DNA of 64,000 bases from Cyathus striatus (GCA_025738555.1 JAOVFP010000010.1:1736001-1800000); one strand, 5' to 3'. Counted from the first letter of the stretch, positions 11,629 to 23,019 are shown. Notes: generated by a model from the letters alone, not told the origin. Numbers and translations: made by a program.

Positions 11629-12080
11629 CTCCATCTGAAAATCCCACCTGATCCCAGTCCTCCTGAGTCCATGCTGCATGCTCCTTGGCCCACAGGTGTC
11701 ACTCACTTTCTCTGATTGGTTGCAGAAATGTAGGGTCTAGCCTTATGAACACGGCATACAAGTCTGAGGCCCTGAAGAGCATGTGCCATGGTTTGGTGTG
11801 ATACATTAGGAAAGTCATGTTTTACCAATTCTGTAGCATTGGAAGCCTTCATTTCAGCAAGTTTCCAGCCTGCCAATCGAACATCTCTCTCTCCAAGCTT
11901 TCAAGGGCGATCAGGCTTGGGTCCTCGATAGTAAACATCATCAGATGCATTGTACTGCTTCATTATATGAAGCACTGTTGTCCTGTGTACCTCAAGCTGA
12001 TCAGCAACATCTTGATCACACTGTTCCAAATCCTTTATTTGGACAACACAAGCAACCTTGCTGGGAGATGTGTAGACCAT
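11629..12080 (-). pseudogene. Tc1/mariner-like transposase remnant
   Basis: The minus frame from the ATG at 12080 reads as an N-terminal helix-turn-helix region of a Tc1-like transposase: DVADQLEVHRTTVLHIMKQY, YYRGPKPDRP, then a stop, then VSHQTMAHALQGLRLVCRVHKARPYISATNQR. After a frame change it reads WAKEHAAWTQEDWDQVGFSD. WTxEDWxxVxFSD is the conserved block carrying the first catalytic Asp of Tc1-like enzymes. The copy has at least two stops and one frameshift, and it stops next to the right end of foldback 1. The rest of the DDE domain is not found on the far side of that element. Confidence 0.7.
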
Positions 12081-12089
12081 AGCTAGTAG

Positions 12090-12330
12090 AAGACAATGTA
12101 GAAATTTTGGGGGTGAATGATAGAGTACTCATGGAATAAATGTCCTTTTATTTCAGAAGATCCCTGTTCTCAAAAGTAATGCACAGCAAAGTTTGAAGTA
12201 AAACATGAATTATATATTAATTAGACATTAATTACATTACTATGCAACAAAAATGAATAACTAACACCCTACATTACACAACATACATGATTTGAAGCAA
12301 GGAAATCACATTGTGGTGAAACACATTGCA
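12090..12330. other. AT-rich gap, no gene seen
   Basis: This lies between the Tc1-like remnant and KDZ element A. It may contain the upstream part of the Tc1-like element, but I could not identify its terminal repeat. Confidence 0.4.
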
Positions 12331-12539
12331 GGTGAATGAGTCACATAATGTGCATGCAATACTTTTGGATGCCACTGTAGCTCTCCCCCCCTCCTTGAGT
12401 GTATCCACTCTTTCTCATTCTCACAAAATCTATTTATATCATCATTTTTCCCATGTCAACATTCTGATGCACACAAGTATTTTTCTTGCCCCTCTCTTTA
12501 GAGTGTTCCCTTCCTTTCCCTTCCTCTCCTCCTCTTTGG

Positions 12540-12930
12540 TGCTGGTTCATTGAGAAGAAAGAAGAAGAAAAGGAAGAGAGAGAGAAGGAGAAAGAGAAGG
12601 AAAAGGACAAGAATAAGGGTAGGGGTGGGGGTAAGAGAAAGGAGAGTAGAAAAGGAAAGGAGTGAGCCTTGTAAGAATATTTTTCTTTGCTATTTTCAAC
12701 AAAGTTATACTTTCAACAAGTATAACTTAAAGTTTTTTTATCAATACTTCAACAGTATAGATTTTTCATAAAAGCTTTGTTATCTATTCTATTCTTTTTA
12801 ATGATGTTATACTTTCAACAAGTATAGCTTCAGTTGTAAATCTGTACTTTCAACAGTATAGATTCCTTTATTGATTTCTTCATACTTTCAACAAGTATGT
12901 AGATTGTACATTATACTTCAACAGTAAAGA
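12540..12930 (+). repeat. Lys/Glu-coding tail remnant and TCAAC hairpin spacer of KDZ element A
   Basis: A purine-rich tract (12550-12660) encodes a Lys/Arg-rich tail like the C-terminus of the partner genes. It is followed by hairpins with the TCAAC loop. GTTATACTT-TCAAC-AAGTATAAC at 12704-12726 has a perfect 9-bp stem, and CATACTT-TCAAC-AAGTATG lies near 12881-12899. This matches the order partner-gene tail, spacer, transposase seen in element B, so element A is probably truncated on its left. Confidence 0.55.
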
Positions 12931-13079
12931 TCAGTTGTATTATTTTGTTGTTTAATGATGTGAAATGCATGACATTTGTCATCTTGCTATTTACTCATAT
13001 CCTAAGCTGATTATCATATACTGACAATATTTTTTACAGTATTTGGGAATATATTTGTTGGACTGTAATATTGTATGGA

Positions 13080-15391
13080 TTTATAACATGCCTTCCCAAA
13101 GCATATGCCTCCTCTCCAGCTCAAGATCCATTTCCAAACATTAAATTTAATGACTTCCCCAGATCTATTTCATTGAACTTCAGTGCTTACAGTATTATTC
13201 ACCTTAACAAATAATACAGATTTAATAAATCTTCAGTTCTTGTACCAGGAGAGAATAGACAAATTGTTACTGGTTGGATTACTGCACTTGCACAAATACT
13301 CCAAAAGCATATAAATGATGATATTAACCATTTATTCAATGAAGATGAAATATCCATTGCCAATATAGAAACTGATGCAGTATACTTTAATATGCTAGGT
13401 GAAAAACTAGATATGTTTGCCAAGTTTCTCAGTCTGGATCCAGTTAGAAATGGGGATAGTCTTAATCCCATTTCAACTGCTAATATTGAGCCTGTATTTG
13501 CTATTTGTCCAGCACGTGTACAGTGTTCAGCAGGAGACTGTAATAGTGCAGCACTTCATCAAGATACTTGTGAAAGAGACTATCCTTGTATAACACTTAT
13601 AAAGGGAATGCATGCATATAAAAATGCATATATCTTGAAAGGAAAATGTAATAACTGCCAATCATTTTATTATGCTGACTCCAAGCATACAAAAATTCAA
13701 AATTATAGAGTCAGAAGTTTAGTAAGGCCAGAAAGTTTGGGCTGACCAATCTTTCACAAATTCAGTTGTACAGGCAATATACCACTTTCATGCATCTAGC
13801 TCTGCTTTTACTATATTTTGGAATGAATGCTTTATAAGTTCAACAGAAATACCATTCAAGTTATCTCACTGTCAAACATGGCAAGCATTTGTGTATGAAA
13901 CTATTCAACAAGTAGCAAGTTCAGAGAATACTACTTTAACTGTAACTTTTGAGCAATATGCAATTAACAAAATATCAAAGTGTGCATTTGATTCACTTGG
14001 TCAAAATGGAATAATTCAGTCTGCTGATGGTCATTCATGCAGTGAATGTACACATGAATATAAAGCTACTGCTGATGTATTAACTGAAGATGATCCAGCA
14101 GCTATAATTGGAATTGATGAAAATCATGCTGTTCCAAATCTAATGGGAGAAGGTGCAGATTTGGCTAGACAGGATGCTATTGAAGCTAGACAGAATGCAT
14201 GCAATGCCTGTCAAGTACAATATGAATCTGAGCATGAAATGGACACTGATAGTAATTCTAATAGTAATTCAAGTGAACTTGATTCTCCTAGTTTAAGGTC
14301 TGAACAAACTTCCAATGAATCTGAGAATATAGCTATTACAAATATGATTGTTATAGATGGAATTATTATAGGACCCAGACATTGTGCATTTGAAGACTGT
14401 GACCAAAAACTAGAAAATGAAAAGAATGGGGTATTTTGCACAGAACACAGAATATTACATGAGTATTTATGCCATATTGCAGATTATGATAATTATAAAG
14501 AACCCAATACTAAGACTTGTATTGAGCATGACAATAGATGGCACAGTCATTTAATCAGATTTGGGTGTCAATCTTTATTAGGTATTAGGAGAATTCTTCA
14601 TAGAACTGATAATGAAAGATTGGATTGGCTTCCCAGAGTTAATTGCCAAGTAGCCCCAGCTCATGACAATCCTCCTGCAGCTACTATATGTTGCAACAAA
14701 CAAGAAAACTATTTTGTGGCACCAAGATATTATTGTGTAGAAACTATTTATGCTCCATGTGGTATTGTTAAAGCATGGACTAAATTTACCAAGTCTGAAG
14801 GTCCAGTTCAAATTTTGGATTTTCTTAATAAAGTATATCCTACTGAGGAATCCAGACCAAGTTATATTTGCATTGATAAAGCCTGTGTAGTTTTACAAGT
14901 GGCTATTTTAAATGGAGCATGGGAAATATGGAGTCGTACATCTAGATTGATTGTAGACTCTTACCACTATATCAATCATTGTACAACCAATTGCATTTGC
15001 AGGAAATGGTGTAACCCTGCACCCTTGAATGGTTCTGCACCAAATCTGGTAGTAGTAGAATATGATATAAATGGTAGACCCCATTATAAGAGAGCATTTA
15101 ATACACAAGTAAGTTCTTTTATTGCAGATTTATATTAACAATTAATAGTTTAATAGACATGTGAACAATTCAATGCTTGGCTAGGAGGATATCAAAGTAT
15201 TCTTAATAGAATGACTGGCAAACTTTGAGTGGACCATTCATGCTCTACTATTTATTCATACTCAGAAAGTTATTCAACATCAGCTTAACAGAGCTTCAAA
15301 TAATCCTGAGGAAGAGGAAGAGGAGCAAGCTGGTGATGAATATGATAGGGAGGAAGAGGAAGAAGATATACCTGATGATCAGATAATGTAA
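13080..15391 (+). pseudogene. KDZ-like transposase A (CxC-type), frameshifted
   Basis: The gene would encode a KDZ-superfamily cut-and-paste transposase with cysteine clusters. The N-terminal part has CPARVQCSAGDC and CNNCQSFYYAD clusters. The central part has GPRHCAFEDCDQKLENEK and CTEHRILHEYLCH, resembling the CxC5/CxC6 zinc-cluster regions. The C-terminal catalytic region has CIDKACVV, IVDSYHYINH, a WCNPAPL block and CEQFNAWLGGY, which I read as the D, D and E core. A GT-AG intron starts just after FNTQ (about 15109). Frameshifts lie in the region before 13300, near 13730, and as a single extra base near 15219; restoring the reading is supported only by comparison with copy B. The acidic tail ends at 15391. 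The body at 13891-15138 remains open for 415 codons. The copy is probably inactive. Confidence 0.75.
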
Positions 15392-15479
15392 TATCAAATA
15401 GCTCCCATTCATAGATTGATCTGTTTATTTAATTATTGTAATATAAATTTCTTGTTGAGAGTTTTATAACTAATTGCAC

Positions 15480-15785
15480 AAATGAGAGTCAGATGAGAGC
15501 AGGATGAGAATCAGGTGAGAGTTGAATGAGAGTCAGGTAAGAGTCAGATGAGAGTAATGTGAGAGTTGGATGAGAGTCAGGTAAGAATCCAAGCTAAGCT
15601 CAATACCAGTTCAGGAAGTCTCAACTGACTCTCAACTGACTCTAATGAGACTTTCAGGTGACTTCTGAAACTTAGTTGAGAGTCAAATGATAGTCAGATG
15701 AGAGTCAGATGAGAGTCAGGTGAGACTATTCATACATATATGAGAGCCAGGTGAGAGTCAGTTAATAGTCAGTTGAGATATGTGT
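15480..15785. repeat. GAGAGTCAG-type subterminal repeats of KDZ element A
   Basis: More than ten direct copies of GAGAGTCAGRTGA, with a few inverted (CTCAACTGACTCTC), lie 90 bp after the transposase end. The array ends near TGTGTGGGAGTGACA (15781), which resembles the inverted TGTCACAAATTCCCACACA near 19565, a possible terminal inverted repeat type. Confidence 0.55.
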
Positions 15786-15870
15786 GGGAGTGACACATGC
15801 AGTGGTAAGGTTAGGTATACCCTCTTCATCTGCAGCAGCATCCTCAGCACATTTCATTTCTGAAGTTTTT

Positions 15871-16179
15871 CTAAAATGTATTAGTGAGGCAGTGAAAGAA
15901 AGTTAGGACACCATACCAAGTTTTTTTGCCTTTCTTGCCTTCTACAATTTTTTTACCCTGTTTTTCCTGCACATTTTCAGTCTCCTTATTATCTGTAATA
16001 GGTTTGTTGGTTGTGGCCTGCTTCTTTGTTGGTGGTTGGGCTGTAAGATTGGCAGTGGAAATTTCACACTTGTGAGACTTACTGCAAGTTTCATGTGTAG
16101 CAACTGAAAGTGAAGCAGACTCAGTAGAAGTGACACTAGAAGCCTGAGTTGTAGCAGAGTGAGTGGAACAATGAGCCAT
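15871..16179 (-). CDS. Small hypothetical protein, Thr/Ser/Lys-rich
   Basis: A 102-codon frame starts at the ATG at 16179. It is rich in Ser/Thr in its first half (SATTQASSVTSTESASLSVA) and in Lys in its second half (KKQATTNKP, KQGKKIVEGKKGKK). It has no domain, signal peptide or membrane segment I know. It might be the N-terminal piece of a transposon protein, since basic Ser/Thr-rich leaders are common there, but there is no catalytic segment to show it. It lies between KDZ element A and a minisatellite, and coding status is uncertain. Confidence 0.25.
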   Translation of the reverse strand: MAHCSTHSATTQASSVTSTESASLSVATHETCSKSHKCEISTANLTAQPPTKKQATTNKPITDNKETENVQEKQGKKIVEGKKGKKTWYGVLTFFHCLTNTF

Positions 16180-16399
16180 TGTGTGTAAATGTGTTAAAAT
16201 GCTTTGAGATAGCAAGATAGTGGTGGTGGTTGAGAAGGAGCAAGGGGGAGTTGATACAAACCAACACCTTACAAGCCACAAGCTGCACAGCAATTTCTCA
16301 TGATCAAAAAACCTAAAAATATACAGCCTTTCATAGGCTATGTTGAACATGGATAAATATATGTTAAATTTAATTGGCTACAATACATGATCATCTAAA

Positions 16400-17870
16400 C
16401 TATTTTAAGAAACACACAGCCTTCTGCCTTTGGCCCATTGGCATGAGAAGAGAATGAACAAGAGGACAGGGGGAAGGAGGACATGAGGTGGTGAAGAGGA
16501 GGGGACACATGCACAAGGCAGAGGTGGAGGAGTGGAGGGGAGGGGGATGGATGCTTGTCCTCATCACTTATGAGATGAAGAGGAAGGGGAAGAAGGGGGG
16601 ACAAGGAGGAGGGGGGATGAGAAGGAGGGAGGGGGATGGACACTTGTCCTTGTCACTTGTGAGACAAGGAGGAAGGGGAAGAGGGGGGACAAGAAGGAGG
16701 GGGGACAAGAAGGAGGGGGAATAAGAAGGGGGAACAAGTGCTTGTCCACATCACTTGCAAGATGAGGATGAGGAAGAGGGGGGGGATGAGGAGGAGGGGG
16801 GATGAGGAGGAGGGGGGATGAGGAGGAGGGGGGATGAGGAGGAGGGGGGATGAGGAGGGGGAATGAGCACTTGTCCATGTCACTTGCAAGACAAGGAGAA
16901 GGGGAAATGAGGATGAGGAGGGGGAGGAACAAGGAGGGGGGGGACAAGGAGGAGGGGGAATGAGCACTTGTCCATGTCACTTGCAAGATGAGGACAAGGA
17001 CAAGGAGGGGGAGATGAGCACTTGTCCTCATCACTTGCAAGACAAGAAGAGGGAAAGAGGACAAGGAGGAGGGGGGGGGACAATATGCTGATATGCTCAT
17101 CCTTGTCATTTGCAAGATGAAGTTCAGAGCTCCTCCTTGTCACTTGTGAGATGAGGAGGCAGCAGAGTAGGGAGAGACAGCAAGCTTGTCATTTGTGAGA
17201 CAAGAGGCAGTCGAAGAGAGGGGATGGCCACTCTGATGTGCACAGGGATGCATGCACACTTGTCACTTGCCAGATGAGGTGGGGGACAGGATGACAGAGG
17301 GATGAAGGATGTGGGAGGAGGGGAAGAGGAAGGGGACATGTGGGGAGAGAATGATGGGGGGCAGAGGATGTATGAGGTGAAGAGGAGGGGGACATGTGTG
17401 GGGATGCATGCACACTCATCACTTGCCAGACAAGGTGGGGGAGAACAATGGAGGGATGGAGGAAACTTGAGGTGAAGAGGAGGGGGACATGCATGGGGAC
17501 GCATGCACACTCATCACTAGCCAGATAAGGTGGGGGAGAACAATGGGGGGACAGAGGACACTTGAGGTGGAAAGGAGGGGGATGTGTGCATAGATGCACA
17601 CATGTTCATCACTTGCCAGACTAGGTGGGGATGGGAAGGACAGGGGACAAACACTTGTCACTTGTGAGACGAAGTGGGGGAGAGGAGGGGGATGTGCACA
17701 TGCTTGTCACTTGCCAGACAAGGTGGCAGTGCAAGCACAAAGAGTGCTTATCCTCATCAGTTGTGAGATGAGGACAAGAAGAGGGGGGATGATGAGAGGC
17801 ACACCTATAAACAGTGCTCATTGTCATTTTAGTGAGAAGGGAAGAGGGAGAAAGGAGGGAAAATAAATAC
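16400..17870. repeat. Hairpin minisatellite, CTTGTC-ACTTGNNA-GACAAG
   Basis: About 16 units sit in G/A-rich sequence (GGAGGGGGGATGAGG). Each has an inverted repeat around the loop ACTTG(CA/TG/CC)A. Perfect 8-bp stems are TCCTTGTC/GACAAGGA at 16647-16670 and TCCTCATC/GATGAGGA at 17751-17774, differing at two paired positions. Several units are mixed forms. Long minus-strand frames here are Pro/Ser/His repeat translations, not genes. Confidence 0.8.
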
Positions 17871-17959
17871 CTGTAGTTTTGTATGTGCTCACCCATGCAC
17901 AACCATCCACACCACAGTGCCTATACCCTATATTATTGATCTTGCTGTGCTATTGATCT

Positions 17960-18185
17960 TGTGCTTGAGAGTCAATTTGAGTGACAACATGGGAAGTGGG
18001 CATGGGGCAATGATGTTGGAAGGGGTCCTAAGGTGATGACATGTGAAGAAGTCTTGAGGTGCTGATGTGTGAAGGGGGCTTGGGGCGATGATGTGGGAGA
18101 GAGTGTGAGGTGACAACATGAGAAGAGGGCTTGAGGCAACAATGTGGGAAGGGGGTTTGAGGCAACAATGTGAGCTTGACATGGG
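17960..18185. repeat. Tandem array of about 30-bp units
   Basis: About seven units of the form GGGCTTGAGGCAACAATGTGGGAAG are present, with substitutions. The short minus frames over this segment follow the repeat. Confidence 0.65.
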
Positions 18186-18279
18186 AGAGAAAGAAAAAAC
18201 AAGGTGGGAAAAATGACATACCATTTTAGGAAAGTGAAATATATGGTGATTATGTAGCATATTGTCTCTATGGAATATA

Positions 18280-18430
18280 TGACCCTTTGGTGTGTTGGTA
18301 TTGCATATGTTTGTGTTGTTCATGTGACTTGTCTGTTTGATCTGGGTTTGATTCTTGCTCATCACATATTTTTACTATAAATTAATAAAAGATAGCTAAT
18401 ACTAATAACAACTAGTAATACTAATAGTGA
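18280..18430 (+). repeat. tRNA-like SINE candidate
   Basis: Box A-like TTTGGTGTGTTGGT is followed by box B-like GGGTTTGATTCT about 45 bp later. An AT-rich tail with ACTAATACTAATAACAACTAG repeats comes after. It cannot be folded into a full tRNA by eye. Confidence 0.4.
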
Positions 18431-18720
18431 CTAATGGAGAGTCCATGTCTGCCTAGTTCCAACCAGAGTCCAGGTGAGTTCTGAACAGATTTAGTCTGCC
18501 ATAATTCCTGCTAAACTTGCCAGACTCCAGGTGGACTGGAACAGGACTGGATTTGAACAAATTGGCTGGACTTGCAAACAAAATGAGTCCAGCTGAAGTC
18601 TGGCTGGATTCCAAGGACTATTCAGAAAATCATTGAAGTCTGTCCAGATAGTTTGTGGAATCCACAGAGTCTGAACAGAGTCTGAACAGAATGGGGGGGC
18701 AAGCATAAAGACCCCCATTT
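18430..18720. repeat. GTCCAG/CTGGAC-rich segment
   Basis: Short direct and inverted copies of GAGTCCAG, CTGGACT and GTCTGAACAGA are packed into 290 bp. This looks like the subterminal region of another transposon. No gene is seen. Confidence 0.45.
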
Positions 18721-18724
18721 TTTG

Positions 18725-19265
18725 TTCATGTGTGGGTCTTGTAAAATGTCAGTGGACTTACATACATACACACTCTACATGTTTCATTCTAGTTCCTTAT
18801 TATTGTTACACTTCCATAATCTACTAATTGTCACATTCCTTGTTATAATCTTCAGTTTAGCAAGAATATATTTGTTTCCTTTGCTTTAATAATTTACTCT
18901 GCAATTTTGGATACTTCTGTTTCTGTAACAATTTGAACAATGGTATAGACATACAGGTAATCAGACACATGTAATCAGCTTCTCTCCCTGGGTGTTAAGT
19001 GTTCAGTACATCATGATTCTCCTTCCTACTGTGCCTTCAGGCTCCACAAGTGTGAGTAAATATCAGAAGCAAATGAAATTCAAATTGAGAACATGACAAA
19101 CTTTATATGTGATATACATTGAAAACCATGATGGGCTAGTAGACCATGACCGGTGTTATGCTGAGTATCCCCCACTTAACATAGTTTTTAAATTTAGATA
19201 TGTTGTCAATGTCAAAGCCAAATTACATCACTGAGCTGTGAAAATTGTGACAAATGTAACATATG
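18725..19265 (-). mobile_element. Isolated core of a foldback element
   Basis: Read on the minus strand this segment matches the cores of foldbacks 1 and 2. Shared words include CTCACACTTGTGGAG, GTACTGAACACTTAAC, CACAATTTTCACAGCTCAGT and GGGGATACTCAGCAT. The repeat arms are missing, so it is a truncated family member or an independent core element. Confidence 0.65.
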
Positions 19266-19294
19266 CAAAGTGCATGATGAGTGGAGGTCATGTC

Positions 19295-19555
19295 ACTAAC
19301 CCACAGTCTCAGTAGAATCTAGTGAGATTCTCATGAGATTCTCTGATACTCCAGTGAGAATCCAGGTTAATTTTAGTGGTATTGCTGAGAGTGTGGAGAG
19401 ATATTAGTGAGACATTGGTGAGACTACACTGAGAAAATGAACAATTTTCATCTCACTAAAATCTCAGTAAATTCTCATTGGGTGAGAGTCTCATAGAGTC
19501 CAATGAGAATCTACAGAGAGTAAGTCACTGGACTCTCAGTACAGTCTCTGACATT
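19295..19555. repeat. GAGACT/AGTCTC-type subterminal repeats, left side of KDZ element B
   Basis: Dense short repeats such as AGTGAGATT, TGAGATTCTC and GAGAATC are in the same class as the array at 28010-28275. Together they frame partner copy 2 and transposase B, so I infer a KDZ element B of about 9 kb. Exact ends were not resolved. Confidence 0.45.
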
Positions 19556-19559
19556 TACC

Positions 19560-20145
19560 TCTGTTGTCACAAATTCCCACACAACATATGATAAGATCTC
19601 TCTGCACTGAAGCGGTCACATGACTGCATGAATAGTCTGTGTGCAATGATCACATGACCTGGCCTGTGTGCATTTCAATATATCATTTCGGCTTTTAGCA
19701 GAAAAAGCACATGACATGGTCCATGTGCAAATGGTCTGTGTGTGGTATTCAGGTTTGGTGGAATTATTTGGACTTGTTACTTGCTCCTCCCCTCTCTTCC
19801 CCCTTTTGTCCTTTCCTGCCTTTTTCCCTGTCCCTGCTGTTTGCTTTTTTGTTCTGTTCACTCCACCATCCTGCAGCATCATACACTACAAGCATGATGG
19901 AGGGTGGAGGTTGGAGGGTTAAGGTTTGTGTGATAGAGTGACAATGCATGTTTTTTTTTTTGTTTCATTCACTCTCTCATGCTGTTTTTTTTTATCAGAT
20001 GTATGTCTTTGATGGGATACCATGTGCTGGTAGATGCGAGGGCGATTCTGTCATACAACAGCAGGGGTGTATCTTTGCTGGCACAGCATATGCCAGTATA
20101 TGCATGTGCAAATCTGTCATGTAGCACAAACACTGCACATTTCAT
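19560..20145. other. Gap between subterminal repeats and minisatellite
   Basis: No convincing gene is present. TCACATGAC-like sites recur at 19617, 19650 and 19698, and a C/T-rich tract follows at 19790-19880. Short frames on both strands overlap and lack family features. Confidence 0.4.
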
Positions 20146-20149
20146 GTGT

Positions 20150-21130
20150 CTATGTTCTTGTTGTGCCATGCAATGTCCTCCCCACCTCTGGTCTGCATGC
20201 ACCCTGCCTCACTGTTTTCTTGTTATGCCATGCACCATCCCCCTTGTCTGTGCATACCCACCCTTGCTGTGGTCTCATTATGCTGTGCACAGTTCTCCCC
20301 CCTTGTTGGCACACCCCCCCTCATCTGTGTGTAACCCCCTCACTATGTTCTCATTATGCCATCACCATACCCCCTTGCCTGCATGTACCCACCTCACTGT
20401 GGTCTCATTACACTGTGCATGGTTCTCCCCCCTTGTTGGCACATCCCCCCTTGCTGTGTTCTTGTTATGTTGTGCACCACCCCCCCTCATCTGTGTGTAA
20501 CCCCCTCACTATGTTCTCATTATGCCATCACCATACCCCCTTGCCTGCATGTACCCACCTCACTGTGGTCTCATTACACTGTGCATGGTTCTCCCCCCTT
20601 GTTGGCACATACCCCTCCTCACCATGTTCTCATTATGTCATGCACCACCCCCCCTCATCTGTGTGTAACCCCCTCACTGTGTTCTCATTACACTGTTACT
20701 ATCCCCCCTCACCTGCACATACCCACCTCACCATGTTCTCATTACATCATGCACCACCCCCTCATCTGTGCATACCCACCCTCACTGTGGTCTCATTACA
20801 TTGTGCACAGTTCTCCCCCCTCATTGGCACATACCTCTCTTTGCTGTGTTCTCATTATGTCATGCACCACCCCCCTTCATCTGCACATAACCCCCTTGCT
20901 ATGTTCTTGTTATGCCATCACCATCTCTCCTCATCTGCTTGTACCCACCCTTGCTATATTCTTGTTATGCTGTGCACTGTTCTCCCCTCCCATACTCCCC
21001 CCTTGTTGGCACATACTCCCCCCCTCACTGTTCTCATTGCACCATATATACACTCCCTCATTGTATATCCTCCCCTCCTGTCTGTGTTTATGCCCCCTTG
21101 CTGTATTCTTGTTGTGCTGTGTGACATGCA
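20150..21130. repeat. C/T-rich minisatellite with about 167-bp higher-order unit
   Basis: Units of about 55 bp contain TTCTCATTATG, TGTGCACC and CCCCCTCATCTGTGTGTAACC. A composite period of about 167 bp is seen from TCATCTGTGT at 20321, 20487 and 20655. All three plus frames are long and open because the unit lacks stops, giving Cys/His/Pro repeats of up to 369 codons, which I do not accept as proteins. Confidence 0.75.
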
Positions 21131-21413
21131 CTTCAGTGCATGAGATATATTAGTCCCACTTACACTTTTGTATGTGGGTAAATTTTTTGTCTTCTCTGCT
21201 TTGGTGGAGACCTTTCTTTAGGTCCTGTGGTATTTTTGCCCTGACAGTTGTCAGTTGATAAGAACAGCAGGACCTATATGGAAAGTTGAATGATCTTTTG
21301 CCACATGCTATTTATAAATTGAATCTTGTGATGTCTCACTGTATCTATTATATAGAAGCACCTGTGTTGTCAAGTTCTTATTTGGTATTTCTAACATTTT
21401 ATTTGACTTTCAG

Positions 21414-22996
21414 TGCGGAAAGAATTCTAGAACACAGCAACATTTCAGTTGCTCCTCCACCCCACTACTGTGAGCACTCAGGAACAGTGACACCAGCAAC
21501 TCTGGTTCACAGATCTATTCCTCAAGACTCATTTAATACTCTGTCCAGAGATATGGACAATTTGTTTAATGACAATGAGAGCTCAGCTGTATTTTCACAA
21601 TCAAAATATCCTCTTGAAATTCAAGAAGAAGAGATGGACTTTGAGAATTATGATATAGTGGAAACTACTCCTCATAAATCTGCTGATAAGAGGGGAAGAT
21701 CTGAGTCCCCTGATTCACCTACAATGAGTTCTTTATCAAAGGTTAGTGGAAGATCACTTTCACACCATTCTGAATCCAGAACTTGATCTAGAAGTTCTAT
21801 TCCAGAACCTGATAAACTAGTCCAAAATGAATTGCTTCATGATCCTATGCAATTTGAAAACTTTATGAGACAATTTGAGTACATTTCTGAAGAAGATGAT
21901 ATATCTTTGGATCTTCAAGGTGCTTCAAAGATTACTGGTGGACACAGTTGCCAGAATGCTATTGGAAACAACTATAATATTGAAGATAGTGATACAACAT
22001 TAGAGATTGCATTTAATGCAATTTTATCTATGGGAACACTATATATTTACAATTATTTCTCAGCTTCTGATCCATTATTTTCATTTCAAAAAATTGAAAT
22101 TCAAGTTCTATCTAATATTTTGAAATATATTGGGCAGAAGTATAAGTTGATTGAAGCATCCAATTCATATATATTTTTGTGGGAAAGTGATGGATGGAAT
22201 TTTACTGGTCAATATTCAGAATTATTAAATGATACAAACCAGCAAGTAGAATGGAACTTAGATATAAATAAAAATACATATTGCAAGATTTTACTTGTAA
22301 GTCACAATTCATTTCAGAACTAGTACATAACTTAACTAGAATTTAGGATGGTTTTGGTACAACAAAAACATTAAATATATCTAGTGTTCCATTAGGTTCC
22401 AATGTTGATACTTCAACACCTTCCACCTCTAAGTTAAGGGAAACAAGCTCAGATCAGCAAAAGTTAATTGATCTATTTAAGATTCCCAGTGCTTTATGTG
22501 ATTATGGTATTGTGAATATACATGTGAACTATGCCAAATGGCTGTTCATTGAAAATATTATTAAGCAACTTCCATCATTAATTTCTGGTGGAAAATGGAA
22601 AGGAAAATTGCCTGGTATATATGCCATTGCACCAATATTTATGTCAGTACCAGCATACTACAGGTGGAAGAGTGTATTTGTGAGACTTCATTTTTATCCT
22701 CAAATGGAGCTTTGGCTTCAGGGAAAAGAAGGCATTTCTGATTATGAGGTTTGGAGAGGAAAGTCACAAACTCAAGACATGTTAAAGGCAATTCTTAATA
22801 AGATTGAGAAATAGTAGAAGGCTACTAAGAAAGATGCAGAAGAGACTTCAGAAGATGAGGAGATTTCTGACAATGTGAAAAGCAAAGACAAGGGGGAGGG
22901 AAAGGGAAAAGAAAGAGCAAGAGAATGAACTAAAGGAAAAGAGAAGGAGAAGGAGAAATGGAAGGATGGAAAGAGAAAGAAGAACAGAGATCTGTA
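21414..22996 (+). pseudogene. KDZ-element partner gene, copy 2 (three stops)
   Basis: This is homologous to the gene at 2466-4780. The exon begins after CTTTCAG at 21413 with AERILEHSNISVAPPP, matching VEQILEDENMSVAPPP of copy 1. Next come an acidic Ser-rich region with ETTPHKSAD, the motif GGHSCQNAIGN, a globular region, an intron at 22297-22346, and a C-terminal domain with LPGIYAIAPIFMSVPAYY and FVRLHFYPQMELWL. It ends in a Lys/Glu-rich tail at 22996. In-frame stops at about 21784, 22813 and 22926 make it inactive. The N-terminal basic repeats of copy 1 were not found here. Function is unknown; its place upstream of the transposase with the same strand suggests an accessory or regulatory protein of the element. 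Confidence 0.6.
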
Positions 22997-23019
22997 AGAT
23001 TTTCATTTAACTTTCCCTT

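Noticed and set aside
13199..13471. 90-codon minus frame within transposase A
   Set aside because: Antisense to conserved KDZ coding sequence; the plus strand carries the motifs shared with copy B.
16564..17661. Pro/Ser/His-rich minus-strand frames of 80-183 codons
   Set aside because: They follow the hairpin minisatellite exactly and overlap each other in different frames.
20034..21153. 369- and 265-codon Cys/His/Pro frames
   Set aside because: Translation of a C/T-rich tandem repeat. Three frames are open and no residue pattern beyond the repeat is seen.
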